From Acidovorax sp. MR-S7 (lineage in GTDB: Bacteria; Pseudomonadota; Gammaproteobacteria; Burkholderiales; Burkholderiaceae_C): a stretch of DNA of 64,000 bases. The translations under genes were made by a program, and so were the position numbers. This document shows positions 59,028 through 64,000 of this stretch, piece by piece. The notes under the pieces were generated by a model. The model did not search any database, was not told where the DNA came from, and saw only the letters and a list, made by a program, of their open reading frames with translations. Numbering within the stretch: the stretch's first letter is position 1; every line of letters starts with the position of its first letter. The stretch covers positions 58,461 through 122,460 of the forward strand of contig NZ_DF238912.1 of the NCBI RefSeq assembly GCF_000400995.2, given 5' to 3'.

Positions 59028-60512
59028 ATGAACTTCGAACTGAAGACGCTTTCGCTGTCCGCCGCTGCCGCGCATCCGTGCGATCTGCTCGTGGTGCTGG
59101 TGCCCGAGGGCTTCAAGCCGCGCGCGGATGCGCTGTCGTCGCTGGCGGCCCACGCGCTCAAGGCGGGCGACCTGGACACCAAGGCGGGCAAGCTGCTGCC
59201 GCTGTATGCGCCCCTGGGCGTATCCGCGCGCAGGGTGGCGCTGCTGGGCTGCGGCGACGGCACCGCGCGCGCCGTGCGCCAGGCCGTCCTGGCGGCGGGC
59301 GCGATGATCAAGGCGCCGTCCGTCAGGCGACTGGCGCTGGTCTTCGCGGCCGCGCCCCAGGCGGGCGCGGTGGGCGCGGCGGTCCGGGCCGTGTCGGAAG
59401 CCAGCTACGTCTATACGGCCACCAAGAGCAAGGCCGAACCGCGCGCACTCGCGCGCGTGGCCGTGGGGGTGGCCGATGCCGCGGCGGCGCGGGCCGAGTT
59501 CGCCACGGCCACGGCGCTGGTCGCCGGCGTCGAATATGCGCGCGAATGGGCCAACCGCCCCGCTAACCACGCCACGCCCACGCTGGTGGGCCAGGCTGCC
59601 AAGGCGCTGGCCAAGCACCCGGGCATCCAATGCAAGGTGCACGGTCCGGCCGAGGTCGCCAGGCTGGGCATGGGCGCTTTCCTGGCCGTGGCGCGCGGCT
59701 CGGAGGAACCGCTGCGCTTCATCGAACTGCGCTACGACGGCGCGGCCAAGACCCAGGCCCCGGTGGTGCTGGTGGGCAAGGGCATCACTTTCGACACGGG
59801 CGGCATCTCCATCAAGCCGGCCGCGGAGATGGACGAGATGAAGTTCGACATGGGCGGCGCGGCCAGCGTGCTCGGCGTCTTCCGTGCGCTGGCGGAGCTG
59901 CGGCCGGCCATCAATGTGGTCGGCCTGATCCCCGCGTGCGAGAACATGCCCGACGGCCGGGCCGTCAAGCCCGGCGACGTGGTGACCAGCATGAGCGGCC
60001 AGACCATCGAGATCCTGAACACCGACGCCGAGGGGCGCCTGGTGCTGTGCGACGCCCTGGCCTATGCCGCGCGCTTCAAGCCGGCCGCCGTGATCGACAT
60101 CGCCACGCTCACGGGGGCCTGCGTCATCGCCCTGGGGGGGCTGCGCAGCGGCCTGTTCGCCTCGGACGACGGCCTGGCCGAGCGCCTGCTGGCGGCCGGC
60201 GACGTCGCGCTGGACCCCTGCTGGCGCATGCCGCTCGACGACGAATATGCCGAGGGGCTCAAGAGCAACTTCGCCGACGTGGCCAACGTGGCCGGCCGCG
60301 CCGGAGGCTCCATCACCGCGGCCAAGTTCCTGCAGCGCTTCGTCGGCAATACGCCCTGGGCGCACCTGGATATCGCCGGCACGGCCTGGAAGGGTGGCGC
60401 GGCCAAGGGCGCCACCGGCCGGCCCGTGGGCCTGCTGGTGCATTACCTGCTGGGTATCGAAGCGGCGGGCTCTGCCCGCAAGCCTGCTAGGCGCGCGGCC
60501 CGCGTGGGATGA
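59028..60512 (+). CDS. pepA: Leucyl aminopeptidase PepA
   Basis: The protein is 494 residues from ATG 59028 (AAGGA upstream). M17 signatures are VLVGKGITFDTGGISIKP (metal Lys/Asp), EMKFDMGGAASVLG and the family pattern NTDAEGRLVLCDAL. It forms a cytosolic hexameric metallo-aminopeptidase. The stop overlaps holC by 4 bp. Confidence 0.96.
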   Translation: MNFELKTLSLSAAAAHPCDLLVVLVPEGFKPRADALSSLAAHALKAGDLDTKAGKLLPLYAPLGVSARRVALLGCGDGTARAVRQAVLAAGAMIKAPSVRRLALVFAAAPQAGAVGAAVRAVSEASYVYTATKSKAEPRALARVAVGVADAAAARAEFATATALVAGVEYAREWANRPANHATPTLVGQAAKALAKHPGIQCKVHGPAEVARLGMGAFLAVARGSEEPLRFIELRYDGAAKTQAPVVLVGKGITFDTGGISIKPAAEMDEMKFDMGGAASVLGVFRALAELRPAINVVGLIPACENMPDGRAVKPGDVVTSMSGQTIEILNTDAEGRLVLCDALAYAARFKPAAVIDIATLTGACVIALGGLRSGLFASDDGLAERLLAAGDVALDPCWRMPLDDEYAEGLKSNFADVANVAGRAGGSITAAKFLQRFVGNTPWAHLDIAGTAWKGGAAKGATGRPVGLLVHYLLGIEAAGSARKPARRAARVG

Positions 60513-60961
60513 ACATGACCGAGGTGGCGTTCCATTTCAATGCGCCGGACAAGCTGGCCTATGCCTGCCGGTTCGCGCGCAAGGCGGTGCGCCGCGACAT
60601 GCGGGTGGTAATCACCGGTTCCGAGCAGGACCTGCGCCAGCTCGACCGCATGCTGTGGGCCATGGCGCCGACCGACTTCGTGGCCCATTGCCTGGACGAG
60701 GCGGACGAGGAGCAGCGGACGGCATCGCCGGTGCTGCTGGCGCGCGCCACCTATGACATGCGCCAGTGCCGGCACCGCGAGATGCTGCTGAACCTCGGCG
60801 ATGCGGTGCCCGAAGGGTATGGCGAATTCGCCAAGCTGGTCGAGGTGGTGAGCCGCTCCGACGAGGCCGACCGCAGCAGGGCGCGGGAGCGGTGGCGCCA
60901 CTATGCATCGCGCGGCCACCAGATCGTGCGCCACGACCTGGTGCTCAAGGAGGGGACGTGA
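60509..60961 (+). CDS. holC: DNA polymerase III chi subunit
   Basis: This 150-residue protein begins MNMTEVAFHFNAPDKLAYACRFARKAVRRDMRVVI and contains LDRMLWAMAPTDFVAHC and GYGEFAKLVEVVSRSDEADRSRARERWRHYASRGHQIVRHDL, which matches HolC. It links the clamp loader to SSB. The pepA-holC pair is conserved. Confidence 0.95.
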   Translation: MNMTEVAFHFNAPDKLAYACRFARKAVRRDMRVVITGSEQDLRQLDRMLWAMAPTDFVAHCLDEADEEQRTASPVLLARATYDMRQCRHREMLLNLGDAVPEGYGEFAKLVEVVSRSDEADRSRARERWRHYASRGHQIVRHDLVLKEGT

Positions 60962-61341
60962 TGTCCACCCCGCCGCGCATGCCGCCCAGATTCGTGCCCA
61001 CGCTCACCGATGTGGTGCACCTTCCCGAAACCGCAGTCCTGGCCGAGGCACAGGCGGCACCACCGTCTGCGGCGGACCAGGCGCCTGTTCCTGCGCCCGC
61101 TGAAGCGCCGGTGGCGGCCAGTCCGCTGCCGCATGGCATCGAGGAATATGTAGTGCACCGTGTCATGCAGCGCGTGGACGTGGTCCTGGACCAGCGCCTG
61201 CGCGAAGCCATCGCCCTCGTCGTGCAGGAGCAGACGCGCTCCATGGTCCCTCGTCTCAGGGAAGAAGTGGAAGCCGTTGTTCGCCATGCCGTTTACGAGG
61301 CGGTGGCGGAAGAATTGGCGAACGGTTCAAACGTCTCGTAG
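60961..61341 (+). CDS. Conserved small protein downstream of holC
   Basis: The protein is 126 residues from ATG 60961, which shares one base with the holC stop. A Pro/Ala-rich N-terminal half (APPSAADQAPVPAPAEAPVAAS) precedes a helical half (YVVHRVMQRVDVVLDQRLREAIALVV, PRLREEVEAVVRHAVYEAVAEEL). It resembles the DUF2486-type proteins seen after holC in betaproteobacteria. Function unknown. Confidence 0.7.
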   Translation: MSTPPRMPPRFVPTLTDVVHLPETAVLAEAQAAPPSAADQAPVPAPAEAPVAASPLPHGIEEYVVHRVMQRVDVVLDQRLREAIALVVQEQTRSMVPRLREEVEAVVRHAVYEAVAEELANGSNVS

Positions 61342-61473
61342 CTGACAGGGTATTCCCCTGTGTCGTTTCCTGGAAACTTCATCGTGTTCCCTAGTGATTG
61401 GGCATAGGAATTGCGATATGTTTCTCTGCGTTGGACACAACCATATTCCAGCGTCTTTTTATTGGAGATCCAT

Positions 61474-62601
61474 ATGCAACTGAAGTTGAAACTGACCGTG
61501 GCTGCTGCGATCGCAGCGGTTGCTGGGATGGCCGCCGCTCAAGAGGTGGTGAAGATCGGCCACGTGGCCCCGGTATCGGGTGCCCAGGCACACTACGGGA
61601 AGGACAACGAAAACGGCTCGCGCATGGCCATTGAGGAGTTGAATGCGCAGGGTGTCACCATCGGCGGCAAGAAGGTCAAGCTGGAACTGCTGGCGGAAGA
61701 CGATGCCGCCGATCCGAAGCAGGGCACCGCTGCCGCACAAAAGCTGTGCGATGCGAAGGTAGCGGGCGTCGTCGGCCATCTGAACTCGGGCACCACGATT
61801 CCGGCTTCCAAGGTATACAACGACTGCGGCATCCCCCACGTCACGGGCGCGGCGACCAACCCCAACCTGACCAAGCCCGGCTACAAGACCACCTTCCGCA
61901 TCATCGCCAACGACAATGCGCTGGGTTCCGGCTTGGCTGTCTACGCCGCCGAAACCCTGAAGCTCAAGACCGTGGCCATCGTCGACGACCGTACGGCCTA
62001 CGGCCAGGGCGTGGCCAACGTGTTCAAGCGCGTGGCCGCCGAAAAGGGCATGAAGGTGGTCGATGAACAGTTCACGACCGACAAGGCCACGGACTTCATG
62101 GCCATCCTGACGGCCATCAAGGCGAAGAACCCCGACGCCATCTTCTTCGGCGGCATGGACCCGCAAGCCGGCCCCATGCTCCGCCAGATGGAGCAACTCG
62201 GCATGGCCAACGTGAAGTATTTCGGCGGTGACGGCGTTTGCACGACCGAGATCGCCAAACTGGCGGCAGGCGCCAAGACGCTGGGCAACGTGGTGTGCGC
62301 GGAAGGTGGCGCTTCGCTGGCGAAGATGCCTGGCGGCACGGCCTGGAAGGCCAAGTACGATGCCAAGTACCCCAACCAGTTCCAGGTGTACAGCCCCTAC
62401 ACCTACGATGCCACCATGCTGCTGGTCGATGCCATGAAGCGTGCCGGTTCGTGGGATCCCAAGGTGTACATCCCTGAACTGCTGAAGTCCAATTACAAGG
62501 GCGTGACCGCGAATATCGCATTCGAGCCGAATGGCGAAATGAAGAATCCCGCCATCACGCTGTATGTCTACAAGGATGGCAAGAAGACGCCGCTGAATTA
62601 A
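61474..62601 (+). CDS. livK: Branched-chain amino acid ABC substrate-binding protein
   Basis: The protein is 375 residues from ATG 61474 (GGAG 8 bp upstream). Signal peptide MQLKLKLTVAAAIAAVAGMAAA-Q, then VVKIGHVAPVSGAQAHYGKDNENGSRMAIEEL. Blocks VVGHLNSGTTIPASKVYND and FGGMDPQAGPMLRQMEQLG follow the LivJ/LivK pattern. No permease or ATPase genes are adjacent. The 132 bp before it carry no other gene. Confidence 0.93.
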   Translation: MQLKLKLTVAAAIAAVAGMAAAQEVVKIGHVAPVSGAQAHYGKDNENGSRMAIEELNAQGVTIGGKKVKLELLAEDDAADPKQGTAAAQKLCDAKVAGVVGHLNSGTTIPASKVYNDCGIPHVTGAATNPNLTKPGYKTTFRIIANDNALGSGLAVYAAETLKLKTVAIVDDRTAYGQGVANVFKRVAAEKGMKVVDEQFTTDKATDFMAILTAIKAKNPDAIFFGGMDPQAGPMLRQMEQLGMANVKYFGGDGVCTTEIAKLAAGAKTLGNVVCAEGGASLAKMPGGTAWKAKYDAKYPNQFQVYSPYTYDATMLLVDAMKRAGSWDPKVYIPELLKSNYKGVTANIAFEPNGEMKNPAITLYVYKDGKKTPLN

Positions 62602-62645
62602 TTAGCCGGTTATTCGTGCATTGCCGGTCCGACCAGGACCGGCAT

Positions 62646-62678
62646 TAAAAAGGGGCTTCGATCGAAGCCCCTTTTTTG
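62646..62678. terminator. Bidirectional terminator between livK and the dehydrogenase
   Basis: The 20-bp palindrome GGGGCTTCGATCGAAGCCCC is flanked by an A-run and a T-run and lies between convergent genes. Confidence 0.93.
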
Positions 62679-62700
62679 CATTGCCTTCGGGTTATCGGTA

Positions 62701-63708
62701 TCAGCGCCGGACCTGCAAGGCGCCGGGATTGACGATATTCGTCGGTGTTCCCTTGATGTAATTCACCACGTTGTCGAAGGCGGCACCGAAATAGAGCTCG
62801 TAGCTGTCCTGCTCCACGTAGCCGATATGCGGGGTGCAGATGCAGTTCTCCAGCCGCAACAGGGCATGGCCTTGCAGGATCGGCTCGCTTTCGAAGACGT
62901 CCACGGCCGCCATGCCGGGACGGCCGCGGTTGAGCGCGGCGATCAGCGCATCAGGTTCGACGAGTTCGGCGCGCGACGTATTCACGAACAGGGCGGTGGG
63001 CTTCATGCACGACAGATCGTCCAGCGTGATCATGTTGCGCGTCTCGTCCGTGAGCCGCACGTGTACCGACACCACGTCGCATTCCGCGAAGAACTCGGCG
63101 CGCGTGCTGGACACCTGCAGCCCGTCGCTGAGTGCCTGTGCCCGCGAGGCCTCCCGGCCCCAGACCCGCACATTCATGCCGAAGGCGCGGCCGTAACTGG
63201 CGACGATCTGGCCGATGCGCCCGTAGCCCCAGATGCCCAGCGTCTTGCCACGCAGCACCGTGCCGATGCCGAAATTGGGCGGCATGGCGGCGGCGCGCAG
63301 GCCGGATTGCTGCCAGGCCCCATGCTTGAGGTTGGCGATGTACTGGGGCAGCCGCCGCATGGCGGCCATGATCAAAGCCCAGGTCAGCTCGGCAGGCGCC
63401 ACGGGGGAGCTGACGCCTTCCGCGACGGCGATGCCGCGTTCCGTGCACGCCGGCACGTCGATGTGCGAGCCTACCCGCCCGGTCTGGGTGATCAGCTTGA
63501 GGCGGGGCAGCTTATCCACCAGCTGGCGGTTGATATGGGTGCGGTCGCGGATCAGGACGATGATGTCCGCGTCTTTCAGCCGCACCGACAACTGGCCCAG
63601 GCCCTTGACCGTATTCGTGTAGACCTTGGCGGAATAGGGGTCGAGGCGGGATGCGCAGTGGAGCTTGCGCACCGCGTCCTGGTAGTCGTCGAGAATGACT
63701 ATGTTCAT
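62701..63708 (-). CDS. D-isomer 2-hydroxyacid dehydrogenase
   Basis: The protein is 335 residues from ATG 63708 (MNIVILDDYQDAVRKL). Rossmann motif LGIWGYGRIGQIVASYGRAFG (~148-168). Catalytic Arg region FVNTSRAELVEPDAL, Glu in DVFESEP and His in CTPHIGYVEQDSYE follow the family. It interconverts a 2-oxo acid and a D-2-hydroxy acid with NAD(P)H; substrate unknown. Confidence 0.9.
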   Translation of the reverse strand: MNIVILDDYQDAVRKLHCASRLDPYSAKVYTNTVKGLGQLSVRLKDADIIVLIRDRTHINRQLVDKLPRLKLITQTGRVGSHIDVPACTERGIAVAEGVSSPVAPAELTWALIMAAMRRLPQYIANLKHGAWQQSGLRAAAMPPNFGIGTVLRGKTLGIWGYGRIGQIVASYGRAFGMNVRVWGREASRAQALSDGLQVSSTRAEFFAECDVVSVHVRLTDETRNMITLDDLSCMKPTALFVNTSRAELVEPDALIAALNRGRPGMAAVDVFESEPILQGHALLRLENCICTPHIGYVEQDSYELYFGAAFDNVVNYIKGTPTNIVNPGALQVRR

Positions 63709-64000
63709 TGTGTCCGGTACATCTGCACGATGGTCGGCCATCGTGTTCAAGAAATGGTCGATGCGGGCGTCTTTTCGGCGCCAAGGGCGCATTGTCGTTG
63801 ATGAAAACGGGGGCGGCCGGGCAGCCCCGGCAAATCACGCAGGAATCGACACAAGGTTACAAAACGACTGGGTGGCTCCATGGCAGGAACTCGACAGGAG
63901 TTGGCAGCTTGTCGAGAGAGGGTCACGGACGAGGGTGTGCAGAATTTTGTGTAAACGGACAATCCACCGCCGGCGCGAGCCGGCCTGTCCGTAAGCACAA
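63709..64000. other. Right-edge intergenic sequence
   Basis: I see no gene in the last 292 bp. A compound hairpin near 63957-63993 (CGGACA ... GCCGGC GCGA GCCGGC ... TGTCCG) may be a terminator or regulatory RNA structure of a gene beyond the window. Confidence 0.4.

Overview
The window looks like a GC-rich betaproteobacterial chromosome of the Comamonadaceae type (Acidovorax/Diaphorobacter/Alicycliphilus-like). I infer this from the gyrA-serC-pheA-tyrA order, the UbiG-Gph pair beside ssrA, a tmRNA tag ANDERFALAA, Bug-type solute receptors, and a short intergenic repeat family built on AGCTGCTTGCGCTTG and its reverse complement. No taxonomic search was run.

Layout. 1-5828 (minus): gyrA, serC, pheA and a partial tyrA. 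6060-8186 (plus): an OmpA-family protein, ubiG and gph. 8199-20905: a composite accessory region (see next paragraph). 20905-27460 (minus): a RidA / D-amino acid dehydrogenase / racemase-family / branched-chain-type ABC transporter operon whose last gene, livF, is cut by the accessory region. 27852-31831 (minus): a CoA-transferase / Bug receptor / CitE-like lyase set with a LysR regulator. 31942-33799: a LysR regulator divergent from a class A beta-lactamase. Then argA, a frameshifted diguanylate cyclase, an acyltransferase and a methyltransferase. 39293-49171: a cytochrome cd1 nitrite reductase locus (dnr-like regulator, nirN, J, H, G, DL, F, C, S and divergent nirE). 49216-64000: rng, a sulfatase-fold phosphoethanolamine-transferase-like protein, a hydrolase, an EamA transporter, an aminotransferase, a CysB-like regulator, a CbiX-like protein, lptG, lptF, pepA, holC, a branched-chain-type binding protein and a D-2-hydroxyacid dehydrogenase.

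The most unusual part is 8199-15293. The chromosomal tmRNA gene is cut in its T-loop by a 6.7-kb element with perfect 11-bp inverted ends (8558-8568 and 15258-15268), flanked by GGGTTC on both sides. The element carries a three-gene recombination cassette: a tyrosine recombinase, a large second recombinase that has lost its catalytic core, and a small third protein. This resembles the gamma-mobile-trio (GmtY/Z/X) or Tn554-type modules. It also carries a C-terminal remnant of the BREX protein BrxL, an XRE regulator, and its own complete tmRNA gene. The two tmRNAs differ by a compensatory acceptor-stem change (C5-G68 versus G5-C68), so the element appears to have destroyed the host ssrA and supplied a replacement. 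A second, P4-type integrase island (integrase, AlpA, Gp2/YagK-like replication protein, two AT-rich unknown genes) follows. It ends in a run of truncated genes (DNA polymerase II, IS66, DUF2779, an HTH/WYL-type regulator, a DUF6511-like protein) that abuts the broken livF.

The denitrification block is coherent. nirS reduces nitrite to NO, nirE starts heme d1 synthesis, and nirDL/G/H, F, J, N and C complete and deliver the cofactor. A 20-bp perfect palindrome of Dnr/FNR type sits between the divergent nirS and nirE.
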